From 66-474 sp035695065 (lineage in GTDB: Bacteria; Pseudomonadota; Gammaproteobacteria; Xanthomonadales; Rhodanobacteraceae), in assembly GCA_035695065.1 (NCBI GenBank), contig DASSEW010000049.1, forward strand, positions 1 to 46,606: a stretch of DNA of 46,606 nt, read 5' to 3'. The position numbers and the translations under genes were made by a program. Numbering within the stretch: position 1 is the first letter of the stretch; the number at the start of each line of letters is the position of its first letter. The notes under the pieces were generated by a model. The model was not told where the DNA came from. It ran no database searches and worked only from the letters and a program-made list of their open reading frames with translations. Below, one piece after another: positions 1 to 8,440 of the stretch.

Positions 1-1215
1 CGCGATGCGCATGCGCGCGATCGCCGTTTCGCGGTCGCGGCCGTGCACGATCAGCTTGCCGATCATGGAATCGTAGTTGGGCGGGATCTTGTAGCCATCG
101 TAGATGTGCGTCTCGATGCGCACGCCCGGGCCGCCCGCGCCCTCGAAGCGCTTCACGGTGCCGGGCGAAGGCATGAAGGTGTCCGGGTCTTCGGCATTGA
201 TGCGGCACTCGATCGCGTGCCCAGTGATCTTGATGTCTTCCTGCCGGATCGAAAGTTTCTCGCCGCCGGCGATCAGCAATTGCTCGCGGACCAGGTCCAC
301 GCCGGTGATCAGTTCGGTCACCGGGTGCTCCACCTGGATGCGCGTGTTCATCTCGATGAAATAGAAGCGGCCGTCCTCGAACAGGAATTCGAAGGTGCCG
401 GCGCCGCGATAGCCGATGCGGATGCACGCGTCCACGCAGACCTTGCCGATTTCGGCGCGCAGCTGCGGCGTGATGCCCGGCGCGGGCGCTTCCTCGACGA
501 CTTTCTGGTGGCGGCGCTGCATCGAGCAATCGCGTTCGCCGAGATGGATCGCATTGCCCTGGCCGTCGGCCAATACCTGGATTTCCACGTGGCGCGGGTT
601 CTCCAGGAACTTCTCCATGTACACCTGCGGATTGCCGAATGCCGCGCGCGCTTCTGCGCGGGTGGTGGCGATCGCGTTGCCGAGGTGCGCCTCGGTGTGC
701 ACCACGCGCATGCCGCGGCCGCCGCCGCCGCCGGCGGCCTTGATGATCACGGGATAGCCGATCTCGCGCGCGATCCGCATGCTCTCGTTGACGTCGTCGC
801 CGAGCGGGCCGCCGGAACCGGGCACGCACGGGACGCCCGCGGCCTTCATCGCCTTGATCGCCTCGACCTTGTCGCCCATCAGGCGGATCACGTTCGCGGT
901 CGGGCCGATGAACACGAAGCCGGATTGCTCCACCTGCTCGGCGAAGTCGGCGTTCTCGGAAAGGAAACCGTAGCCGGGATGGATCGCGGACGCGTCGGTC
1001 ACTTCCGCGGCGGCGATGATGGCGGGAATGTTGAGGTAGCTCTGCGCGGCCGGGCCCGGTCCGATGCACACGGCTTCGTCGGCCATGCCGACGTGCTTCA
1101 AGTTGCGATCCACGGTGGAGTGCACCGCGACCGTGCGGATGCCCAGCGTGTGGCAGGCGCGCAGCACGCGCAAGGCGATCTCGCCGCGATTGGCGATGAG
1201 GACTTTGTCGAGCAT
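1..1215 (-). CDS. accC: Acetyl-CoA carboxylase, biotin carboxylase subunit (partial)
   Basis: The 405 codons from an ATG at 1213-1215 run off the left edge of the window. The protein starts with the family's conserved opening (MLDKVLIANRGEIALRV) and continues with the ATP-grasp Gly-rich loop (KAAGGGGGRGMR) and the EMNTRIQVEHPVTE active-site segment. The full-length family is about 450 residues, so only the last ~45 are missing. AccC carboxylates the biotin on AccB with ATP and bicarbonate, the first half-reaction of malonyl-CoA synthesis in the cytoplasm. It lies 4 bases downstream of accB on the same strand and is almost certainly co-transcribed with it. The call is secure. Confidence 0.97.
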   Translation of the reverse strand, partial: MLDKVLIANRGEIALRVLRACHTLGIRTVAVHSTVDRNLKHVGMADEAVCIGPGPAAQSYLNIPAIIAAAEVTDASAIHPGYGFLSENADFAEQVEQSGFVFIGPTANVIRLMGDKVEAIKAMKAAGVPCVPGSGGPLGDDVNESMRIAREIGYPVIIKAAGGGGGRGMRVVHTEAHLGNAIATTRAEARAAFGNPQVYMEKFLENPRHVEIQVLADGQGNAIHLGERDCSMQRRHQKVVEEAPAPGITPQLRAEIGKVCVDACIRIGYRGAGTFEFLFEDGRFYFIEMNTRIQVEHPVTELITGVDLVREQLLIAGGEKLSIRQEDIKITGHAIECRINAEDPDTFMPSPGTVKRFEGAGGPGVRIETHIYDGYKIPPNYDSMIGKLIVHGRDRETAIARMRIA

Positions 1216-1219
1216 GGCG

Positions 1220-1702
1220 TCAGCCGATCACGAACAGCGGCTGGTCGAATTCGACCGGCTGGCCGTTCTCGGCCACGATCGCGAGGATCGTGCCGGAGAC
1301 GTCGGCTTCGAGCTGGTTGAACATCTTCATTGCCTCGATGATGCCGAGCGGATCGCCGGCCTTGACCTGCGAGCCGACCGCCACGAAAGCCGGCGCGCCC
1401 GGCGAAGCCGAGGCGTAGAACGTGCCGACCATCGGTGCGCGCACGACGTGGCCGGCGGGCAGGCCGCGCTCACTGGCGGGTACGGCTTCCGCACTCGCGG
1501 CCGGTGCCGGGGCCGCCGCCGGTGCACTCGCGGCGGGAGCCGGCGCGGACGGGGTCTGCTGCACCAGCACGGTCGGCTGGGTGGCGCTTGCGACCGGGTG
1601 GCGCGACAGGCGCACCACTTCCTCACCCTCGTGGATCTCGAGTTCGGAAAGATTGGATTGCTCAAGCAGATCGATCAGTTTCTTGATCTTGCGCAGGTCC
1701 AT
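1220..1702 (-). CDS. accB: Acetyl-CoA carboxylase biotin carboxyl carrier protein
   Basis: This 160-residue protein has the usual AccB layout: an N-terminal helical segment (MDLRKIKKLIDLLEQSNLSE), an Ala/Pro-rich flexible linker (about residues 40-75), and a C-terminal biotinyl domain. The biotin-accepting lysine is K126 in EAMKM. The start is an ATG with an AAGGA ribosome-binding site just upstream. AccB carries the carboxybiotin arm between AccC and the AccAD carboxyltransferase. It sits between aroQ and accC on the minus strand, an arrangement found in many gammaproteobacteria. Nothing about it looks unusual. Confidence 0.98.
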   Translation of the reverse strand: MDLRKIKKLIDLLEQSNLSELEIHEGEEVVRLSRHPVASATQPTVLVQQTPSAPAPAASAPAAAPAPAASAEAVPASERGLPAGHVVRAPMVGTFYASASPGAPAFVAVGSQVKAGDPLGIIEAMKMFNQLEADVSGTILAIVAENGQPVEFDQPLFVIG

Positions 1703-1742
1703 GGTGGTTCCTTAGATTGAATGCGTTCCGTTGGATCGCCGG

Positions 1743-2210
1743 TCAATGGCTGACCGGACCGGCTGCTTGCGGCCGCGGCAGCCGCGACATCGCCGCTTCC
1801 AGCGCGAGGTGATAACTCTCCGCGCCGAAGCCGGCGATCACGCCGACCGCGAGGTCGGAGAGATACGAATGCCGGCGGAACATCTCGCGCGCGTGGGGAT
1901 TGGACAGGTGCACTTCGATGAACGGGATCGCCACCGCGGCGAGCGCGTCGCGCAGCGAGACCGAAGTATGGGTGAGCCCGGCCGGATTGATCAGGATGAA
2001 CGCGGTGCCGTCGTTGCGCGCCTGGTGGATGCGGCCGATCAGTTCGTGCTCGGCATTGCTCTGGAAACTGGCGAGCGCATGCCCGGCGTTCTGCGCCTGC
2101 GTGGCCAGCTGCGCGTCGATCTGCGCCAGCGTGGTGCGGCCGTAGATGCCCGGCTCGCGTTCGCCGAGCAGGTTCAGGTTGGGACCGTGCAGGACCAGCA
2201 GGTTGGCCAC
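1743..2210 (-). CDS. aroQ: Type II 3-dehydroquinate dehydratase
   Basis: This 155-residue protein has the AroQ signature LLVLHGPNLNLLGEREPGIYG at its N-terminus, which includes the catalytic Tyr, and later the NPAGLTHTSVSLRDAL and EVHLSNPHARE segments with the catalytic His. The enzyme removes water from 3-dehydroquinate in the shikimate pathway and forms dodecamers. Translation appears to begin at a GTG (2208-2210), as no ATG in frame lies near the conserved N-terminus. It precedes accB by 40 bases in the same transcription unit, the same order as in Pseudomonas. The length is typical. Confidence 0.97.
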   Translation of the reverse strand: MANLLVLHGPNLNLLGEREPGIYGRTTLAQIDAQLATQAQNAGHALASFQSNAEHELIGRIHQARNDGTAFILINPAGLTHTSVSLRDALAAVAIPFIEVHLSNPHAREMFRRHSYLSDLAVGVIAGFGAESYHLALEAAMSRLPRPQAAGPVSH

Positions 2211-2309
2211 GTGCGGCTCGGATCAGGGCGTCAGGGTCGCGAAGTGTGACGCGGGAGCGACCCGGTGTCCAGACGTTTACCGCCAGATCGGCGTAGTTCG
2301 AGGCCGTTT

Positions 2310-2870
2310 TCAGTCTTTGCCGCTCAGCCAGTCCTGCAGCTCGGTAGCGTTGAACGGGCCGAGCTTGGTGCGCTCGATCTTCCCGTCCGGGTCGATCAGC
2401 ACGCTGTAGGGCAGCGCACCGACGGTATCGCCGAAACGGAGGGTGGGATCGGGGTCGGCGTCGATGCCGATCAGGATCGGATAGTCGACCTTGGTGTGTT
2501 TCAGGTACTCGCGCACTGCCTGCGGCTGGTCCAGCGCCACGCCGATCACCTGCACGCCCGGGTAGCGGGTCTGCGCGGCCGACAGTTCCGGCATTTCCTT
2601 GCGGCACGGCGCACACCAGGTCGCCCAGAAGTTCAGCAGCACGCGCTTGCCGCGCCATTGCGAAAGCGGCTGCGGCTTGCCGTCCAGGTCCGGCAGGGCC
2701 AGATCGTCGGCGCGATCGCCGACTTTCAACACGGAAGTGTGGGTGGCCGGTGTGGTCAGCGCGACCGGCGGCGAGGGCGGTGCCTGCAGGCTGCGCTGCA
2801 ACCACCAGCCGCCGGTCGCCGCGGCGGCCGCCAACGCCAGGATCACGATGGTCGCGCGGCGGTCAATCAT
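2310..2870 (-). CDS. TlpA/ResA-type membrane-anchored thiol-disulfide oxidoreductase
   Basis: This 186-residue thioredoxin-fold protein has one N-terminal membrane anchor (about residues 7-27) and the redox motif WCAPC (C86, C89) inside LLNFWATWCAPCRKEMPEL. The family acts on the periplasmic face, usually reducing cysteines of cytochrome c or other exported proteins, and receives electrons from DsbD/CcdA-type transporters. Its start codon lies inside the last 8 bases of dsbD, so the two are translationally coupled. That supports a direct donor-acceptor pair, with DsbD feeding electrons to this protein. The specific client is not evident from the sequence. Confidence 0.9.
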   Translation of the reverse strand: MIDRRATIVILALAAAAATGGWWLQRSLQAPPSPPVALTTPATHTSVLKVGDRADDLALPDLDGKPQPLSQWRGKRVLLNFWATWCAPCRKEMPELSAAQTRYPGVQVIGVALDQPQAVREYLKHTKVDYPILIGIDADPDPTLRFGDTVGALPYSVLIDPDGKIERTKLGPFNATELQDWLSGKD

Positions 2871-4839
2871 GGGTCACCCTCTCCAGTCGCGCGCTGAAAG
2901 CCTGCGCATCTTCGTAACCGATCAGGCGCTCTGCGCGTTGCTCGTGACCATCCGTAAAAAACAGCGTAGCCGGCGGCCCGAGCAGGTCGTAGCGTTTCAG
3001 CAGCGCCTGATCGGCCGCATCGTTGGCGGTCACGTCCGCGCGCAGCAGCACGAAGTTCTTCAGCGCTTGCTGCACATCCGGTTTGCTGAAGGTGCGCGCC
3101 TCCATTTCCTTGCAGCTCACGCACCAGTCGGCATAGAAATCCAGCATGGCCGGTTGCCCGGCCGCGCTCGCCTGGGCCAGCGCGCGCTGCACGTCGTCCA
3201 CGCTTTTCACCGGACGGAAATCCAGCGTCTGCGCCGCCGCGCGTTCGCCGCCGAAAATGCCGGCCAGCGGCGTGACCAGGTTGCGCGAACCCGCCGCGGC
3301 GCCGACCAGCTCGCACGCGCCGATCACCAGCGCGATCAGGCCGAGCACCTGGCCTGCGCGACGCCAGTTGGAAGTGCCTGCCGGCGTGCGCATCAGCGCG
3401 CCGAGGAACACCGCGCAGCCGACCAGCAGTGCGCCGGTCATCAACAGGATCCAGCGCGCATCCAGGATGCGCGACAGCATCCAGATCGCGACCGCCAGGA
3501 AACCGACGCCGAAGATCGCCTTGACCACGTTCATCCACGCGCCGGCGCGCGGCAGCAGCCGGCCCGCCGCGGTGCCGATCACCAGCAGCGGCACGCCCAT
3601 GCCGAAGCTCAGCGCGAACAGCGCCGCGCCGCCGAACACCGGATCCCGGCTCTGGCCGATGTAGAGCACGGCCGCGGCGAGCGGCGGCGCCACGCACGGG
3701 CCGACGATCAGTGCCGACAGCACGCCCATCACCGCCACGCCCGCCAGCGAACCGCCACGCTGGTTATTGCTGAGGTTGGCAAGCCGGGTCTGCCACGACG
3801 AGGGCAGTTGCAGCGAGTACGCGCCGAACATCGAGAAGGCCAGCAGCACGAACAGGATCGCGAAGGCGATCAGGATCGCGGGCTGCTGCATCCACGCGGC
3901 GAGATTGGCGCCGGCAAGCCCGGCGATCACGCCGAGGACCGTGAACACCACGCAACTCGCCAGCACGTAAGTGAGCGACAGGCCGAAGGCGCGCGCAGTG
4001 GAGAGCTTCCCGGCACCGACAATCAGACCGGAGAGGATCGGGATCATCGGCAATACACACGGGGTGAAAGCCAGCAGCAGCCCCGCACCGAAGAACACCG
4101 CCAGTGCCGCGAAGCCATGCGCGCCGATCAGACCCGCAAGTTTCTGTTCGGCGGATTGGTTGACGGGCGTGGGCGAGGCGCTGACTGTAGCCGTAGGGCG
4201 GGCATTGCCCGCCGTTGTTGTAGGGGGGGCATTGCCCACCGCGGTGGCCCGAGCCGAAACGGAATCGGCGGACGATGTCCGCCCTACGTCCGATGTCCGC
4301 CCTACGTCTTGTGGAGTGCGCAAGCGTTCCAGGGCGGCGCCCAAACCACCATGTGCTGCCGGCTGCACGTCCGGCAGACTGATCGCGCCGGCCGCGGCGC
4401 CGGTCAGCGGAATCTCGAGATCCTGCGTCGCCGGCGGATAGCAGATCTTCGGGTCCACCTCATGGCAGCCCTGGAAGGTCACCGCCACGCGCAGATTGGC
4501 GGGCGTCGTGCCCGCAACCGTGTACGGCACCGTCGCATCCAGCGCGTCGTGGTAGATCTCGACGTCGCCGAGATACGGATCGTGTTCCTTCAGGCCGTTC
4601 GGCAACTGGGGCGCACCCAGCTGCACTTTGTCATCCAGCGGTTTGACGTGGATGCGCCCGCGATACAGGTAGTAGTGCGGCGCGATCGCCCAGTGCAGGT
4701 GCAGGCTGCCGGGCTTGGCGATCTGCGCACTCAGCCGGAACGCCTCGTCCACCTGCAGCAACTCCGGCGACGCCTGCGCCACGGCCCAGGCCGGCAGCGC
4801 GAGCAGCAGCAAGAGAGCGAGGCGCAGGCGAATCAGCAT
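2863..4839 (-). CDS. dsbD: Thiol:disulfide interchange protein DsbD
   Basis: This 658-residue protein has all three DsbD domains. A signal peptide is followed by the periplasmic alpha domain with the pair C125/C133 (CHEVDPKIC). The multi-pass core carries paired cysteines in FTPCVLP (C261) and VGPCVAP (C382). The C-terminal thioredoxin domain has WCVSC at about residues 570-574. It moves electrons from cytoplasmic thioredoxin to periplasmic partners such as DsbC and TlpA-like proteins. It is longer than the E. coli protein (about 565 residues). Part of the excess is a low-complexity linker (residues ~179-216) encoded by a palindromic repeat that sits in frame at 4193-4305. It overlaps the tlpA-type gene by 8 bases. 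Confidence 0.96.
   Translation of the reverse strand: MLIRLRLALLLLLALPAWAVAQASPELLQVDEAFRLSAQIAKPGSLHLHWAIAPHYYLYRGRIHVKPLDDKVQLGAPQLPNGLKEHDPYLGDVEIYHDALDATVPYTVAGTTPANLRVAVTFQGCHEVDPKICYPPATQDLEIPLTGAAAGAISLPDVQPAAHGGLGAALERLRTPQDVGRTSDVGRTSSADSVSARATAVGNAPPTTTAGNARPTATVSASPTPVNQSAEQKLAGLIGAHGFAALAVFFGAGLLLAFTPCVLPMIPILSGLIVGAGKLSTARAFGLSLTYVLASCVVFTVLGVIAGLAGANLAAWMQQPAILIAFAILFVLLAFSMFGAYSLQLPSSWQTRLANLSNNQRGGSLAGVAVMGVLSALIVGPCVAPPLAAAVLYIGQSRDPVFGGAALFALSFGMGVPLLVIGTAAGRLLPRAGAWMNVVKAIFGVGFLAVAIWMLSRILDARWILLMTGALLVGCAVFLGALMRTPAGTSNWRRAGQVLGLIALVIGACELVGAAAGSRNLVTPLAGIFGGERAAAQTLDFRPVKSVDDVQRALAQASAAGQPAMLDFYADWCVSCKEMEARTFSKPDVQQALKNFVLLRADVTANDAADQALLKRYDLLGPPATLFFTDGHEQRAERLIGYEDAQAFSARLERVTHD
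4193..4305. repeat. REP-type palindromic repeat inside dsbD
   Basis: Two left arms (GTAGGGCGGGCATTGCCCGCC-type, the second degenerate) are followed by two right arms ending in GTCCGCCCTAC. This is the same family as the copies at 13332, 31829 and 40447, but here it is doubled and nested. It lies wholly inside the dsbD reading frame, where it encodes the linker between the alpha domain and the first membrane segment. The frame stays open through the element. Confidence 0.85.
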
Positions 4840-4876
4840 GGTCGTGTTCGTGGCGTTCCCGGAGCGCAGCTTTCAG

Positions 4877-4911
4877 CCCTCCCGTTCAAGGGGAGGGTTG
4901 GGTGGGGATGG
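4877..4911. repeat. CCCTCCC/GGGAGGG hairpin repeat
   Basis: CCCTCCC (4877-4883) and GGGAGGG (4891-4897) form a 7-bp stem followed by a TTGGGTGGGGATGG tail. It lies in the 158-base gap between dsbD and cutA. Similar pyrimidine/purine hairpins with a GTGAGGG-type tail occur at 10337-10372 and inside mpl at 38785-38819, so this is a dispersed family. The rest of the gap holds no recognisable gene. Confidence 0.65.
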
Positions 4912-4997
4912 TGTTGCAGGCTCGCACGTGGGCGCGCTCCTGCCAAATGGCTTTGCGAAGGATCTATTGTCGCAAGACCGGACTTGTTGCCGCCAGC

Positions 4998-5321
4998 TCA
5001 CGTGGTTTCCGCTCGAAGCCACTGCAGATACGGCGCATGGCCGGCGGCGATCTCCAGCGCGATCACTTCCGGCACGTCATACGGATGGAGCGCCACCAGC
5101 CGCCCGCGTAATGCCTCGAACAGCTCTCGGCGGGTCTTGATCAGCAGTAGCACCTCGCTGTCTTCGCGGATTTCGCCTTGCCAGCGATAAACCGAAGTCA
5201 CGCCGGGCAGGCGATTGACGCAGGCGGCCAGGCGCTCGTCGACCAATGTGCGGGCAATGCGGCCGGCCGATTCGGCATCGGGGCAGGTGCAAAGGACTAC
5301 TAGTGCGGCGGGTTCGGTCAT
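4998..5321 (-). CDS. cutA: Divalent cation tolerance protein CutA
   Basis: This 107-residue protein matches CutA1 along its whole length: VLCTCPDAESAGRIARTLV near the start, AACVNRLPGVTSVYRWQGEI in the middle, and HPYDVPEVIAL near the end. CutA forms very stable trimers. It was linked to copper tolerance in E. coli, though its biochemical role is still unclear. It is the first gene of the minus-strand run leading into dsbD, and cutA next to dsbD is a widespread gammaproteobacterial pairing. Its length and start codon (ATG at 5319-5321) are normal. Confidence 0.95.
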   Translation of the reverse strand: MTEPAALVVLCTCPDAESAGRIARTLVDERLAACVNRLPGVTSVYRWQGEIREDSEVLLLIKTRRELFEALRGRLVALHPYDVPEVIALEIAAGHAPYLQWLRAETT

Positions 5322-5397
5322 GCCGAAAGCGTAGCAGTCGCCCTTGAACCCGGCCGATCCGCCCCTATCTGCCGTTGGGTTCGCCGCGCCGGCGGGG

Positions 5398-5427
5398 TTT
5401 TCCGCAGCGTGGCGTTGCGCCTACAAT
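5398..5427 (+). promoter_or_regulatory. Candidate groESL promoter
   Basis: A TACAAT -10 box at 5422-5427 lies 18 bases from a weak TTTTCC -35 at 5398-5403. The CIRCE operator begins at the last base of the -10, so repressor binding would block this promoter directly. The assignment is by sequence and position only. Confidence 0.6.
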
Positions 5428-5453
5428 TGGCACTCTCCGCGTCCGAGTGCTAA
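5427..5453 (+). promoter_or_regulatory. CIRCE operator (HrcA binding site)
   Basis: TTGGCACTC (5427-5435), a 9-base spacer and GAGTGCTAA (5445-5453) match the CIRCE consensus (TTAGCACTC-N9-GAGTGCTAA) at 17 of 18 arm positions. HrcA binds CIRCE to repress groESL until heat stress. The site overlaps the likely transcription start, about 220 bases upstream of groES. It implies an hrcA gene elsewhere in the genome. Confidence 0.95.
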
Positions 5454-5459
5454 CAGTCA

Positions 5460-5621
5460 GGTGTGTTGCCCCACAGGCAAGTTGCATCAGTCGGCGATGG
5501 ATTTTTGTGGCTGGCAAGGCGCGGCGACGAGACATAGCCAAAGCTATGGCGAGGAGCCGCAACACAGCCAGACGCGAAAAGACGCGTCGAATGATGTGAG
5601 GGGCTTGTGGGGCAACACACC
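5460..5621. mobile_element. MITE-like element in the groESL leader
   Basis: A 162-base segment is bounded by perfect 16-base inverted repeats, GGTGTGTTGCCCCACA (5460-5475) and TGTGGGGCAACACACC (5606-5621). It has an internal CATAGC-CAAA-GCTATG hairpin near 5532-5547 and no plausible coding capacity. It fills most of the gap between CIRCE and the groES ribosome-binding site, so it would be transcribed as 5' leader. I see no clear target-site duplication. It could also be an older dispersed repeat and not a transposon-derived MITE. Confidence 0.6.
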
Positions 5622-5671
5622 CCAGATTGGGCGAGGGCGTTTTTCTTCAGACAGACAGGTGGAGTCAAACC

Positions 5672-5962
5672 ATGAAGCTTCGTCCGTTGCACGACCGCGT
5701 GATCATCAAGCGCCTGGAGGCGGAAACCAAATCCGCCGGTGGCATCGTCATCCCCGATACCGCGACCGAGAAGCCGATCAAGGGTGAAGTGGTGGCCGTG
5801 GGCACCGGCAAGATCCAGGAAGACGGCAACGTCCGCCCGATGGCCGTCAAGGCTGGCGACAAGGTGCTGTTCGGCAAGTACTCCGGCACCGAGGTCAAGG
5901 TGGATGGCGACGAACTGCTCGTCATGCGCGAAGAAGATTTGATGGCTGTGATTGAAGGCTGA
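5672..5962 (+). CDS. groES: Co-chaperonin GroES
   Basis: This 96-residue protein begins MKLRPLHDRVIIKRLEAE and carries the mobile loop (ETKSAGGIVIPDTATEKP), which binds the GroEL apical domain and contains the conserved IVI tripeptide. The ATG at 5672 is preferred over upstream in-frame starts because it matches the family N-terminus and follows an AGGTGGAGT ribosome-binding site. GroES caps the GroEL cavity during folding. It is followed by groEL after 109 bases and is controlled by the CIRCE site upstream. Confidence 0.98.
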   Translation: MKLRPLHDRVIIKRLEAETKSAGGIVIPDTATEKPIKGEVVAVGTGKIQEDGNVRPMAVKAGDKVLFGKYSGTEVKVDGDELLVMREEDLMAVIEG

Positions 5963-5987
5963 GCGATACCGCTCGGAATTCTCCAGC

Positions 5988-6039
5988 CGTCATCCGGCGC
6001 AGGCCAAAAAACTGGATACCGGCTTTCGCCGGTATGACG
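5988..6039. repeat. Short CGTCAT...ATGACG repeat between groES and groEL
   Basis: The ends CGTCAT (5988-5993) and ATGACG (6034-6039) are inverted, and an inner hairpin ATACCGGC-TTTC-GCCGGTAT lies at 6016-6035. The sequence resembles a shortened copy of the composite repeat at 31634-31820, which has matching GTCAT/ATGAC ends. It is transcribed within the groESL message and could influence RNA stability or processing between the two genes. Confidence 0.7.
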
Positions 6040-6071
6040 ATCAAAAGCAAAGTCTTTAAGGAATCACACAC

Positions 6072-7725
<1,654 letters not shown>

Positions 7726-7727
<2 letters not shown>

Positions 7728-7817
7728 TCGGTCATCCCTGACCGATCAACCCGGGTTTCGCGGTAGAGCCGCTCAACCCGGGCTACGTGGTGGCGCGAAC
7801 CATCCCTTGGTTCGCGC
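7726..7817. repeat. Cluster of hairpins downstream of groEL
   Basis: Three palindromic units follow the groEL stop. TGATCGGTCA-TCCC-TGACCGATCA lies at about 7726-7749. A pair of AACCCGGG motifs flanks GCGGTAGAGCCGC at about 7748-7783. A perfect 10-bp stem GCGCGAACCA-TCCCT-TGGTTCGCGC lies at 7793-7817. They precede the terminator and probably represent a REP-like 3' element that stabilises the message. Confidence 0.6.
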
Positions 7818-7840
7818 TGCTCCGAACGAAGCCCAAAAGC

Positions 7841-7872
7841 AAAAAGCCCCGCAGCGATGCGGGGCTTTTTTT
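7841..7872 (+). terminator. Rho-independent terminator of groESL
   Basis: AAGCCCCGC (7844-7852), a 6-base loop and GCGGGGCTT (7859-7867) form a GC-rich stem followed by a T run to 7872. A run of A on the other side (7841-7845) means it can also terminate the converging minus-strand gene at 7891. Confidence 0.93.
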
Positions 7873-7890
7873 GTGCGCGAATGCGGCAGA

Positions 7891-8373
7891 TCAGTGCGTG
7901 CCCGGAGGCGCCGCCTGGTTCCACATCTCCTGCCGCAAGCGCCAACGCCCGTCGCTGCCACGATGCAGCACCAGCAGCATCTTGCCGCGACCGTCGAACG
8001 GCGGTTTGCCGTCGGCGAACACCACGACCTGATGTTCTTCGCACCACTCCGACGCGACGTCGCCTGAAACCTGGATGTCGGAACAGTGATCCTCGAACGA
8101 TTGCATATGTGCGCCGGGCATCTGGCGCGTCACGCGATCGATGAATTGCGCGATCGCCTTCTTGCCGACGATCGGCGCGGTACCGGGCAACAGGCTGACG
8201 CCATCGTCTTCCCACAGCGCCAGCGTCGCGGCGTTGTCCATCCTGCGCGTGGCCTGGTCGAACGCATGGTTGAACGCCTCCACGCCTGAGCGCGCATCGG
8301 GCGGAGCGGCCTGCGCCGCTCCGATGCAGGATGCGAGGAACGAAACGAACAACACGCGGATCGGCAGTCGCAT
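7891..8373 (-). CDS. Exported SnoaL/DUF4440-like protein
   Basis: This 160-residue protein has a signal peptide (MRLPIRVLFVSFLASCIGAAQA) and a body that resembles the NTF2/SnoaL fold: a long helix (GVEAFNHAFDQATRRMDNAA) followed by ALWEDDGVSLLPGTAPIVGKKAI and a C-terminal sheet (KMLLVLHRGSDGRWRLRQEMWN). Such domains bind small ligands or catalyse simple isomerisation-type reactions, but no catalytic set can be assigned here. The ATG at 8371-8373 is chosen because the signal peptide starts there. It lies 67 bases downstream of the sulfatase-fold gene on the same strand. Confidence 0.75.
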   Translation of the reverse strand: MRLPIRVLFVSFLASCIGAAQAAPPDARSGVEAFNHAFDQATRRMDNAATLALWEDDGVSLLPGTAPIVGKKAIAQFIDRVTRQMPGAHMQSFEDHCSDIQVSGDVASEWCEEHQVVVFADGKPPFDGRGKMLLVLHRGSDGRWRLRQEMWNQAAPPGTH

Positions 8374-8440
8374 GGCGTCACCCCGGCAGTTGGCAACCTC
8401 GCGGAGGCATGTCTTGCCGGCGCATTGCCGGGCGGGCGGA

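Noticed and set aside
5627..5671. Upstream start for groES at 5627
   Set aside because: The 15 added residues are unconserved and come partly from after the MITE-like element. The ATG at 5672 has a clear ribosome-binding site.
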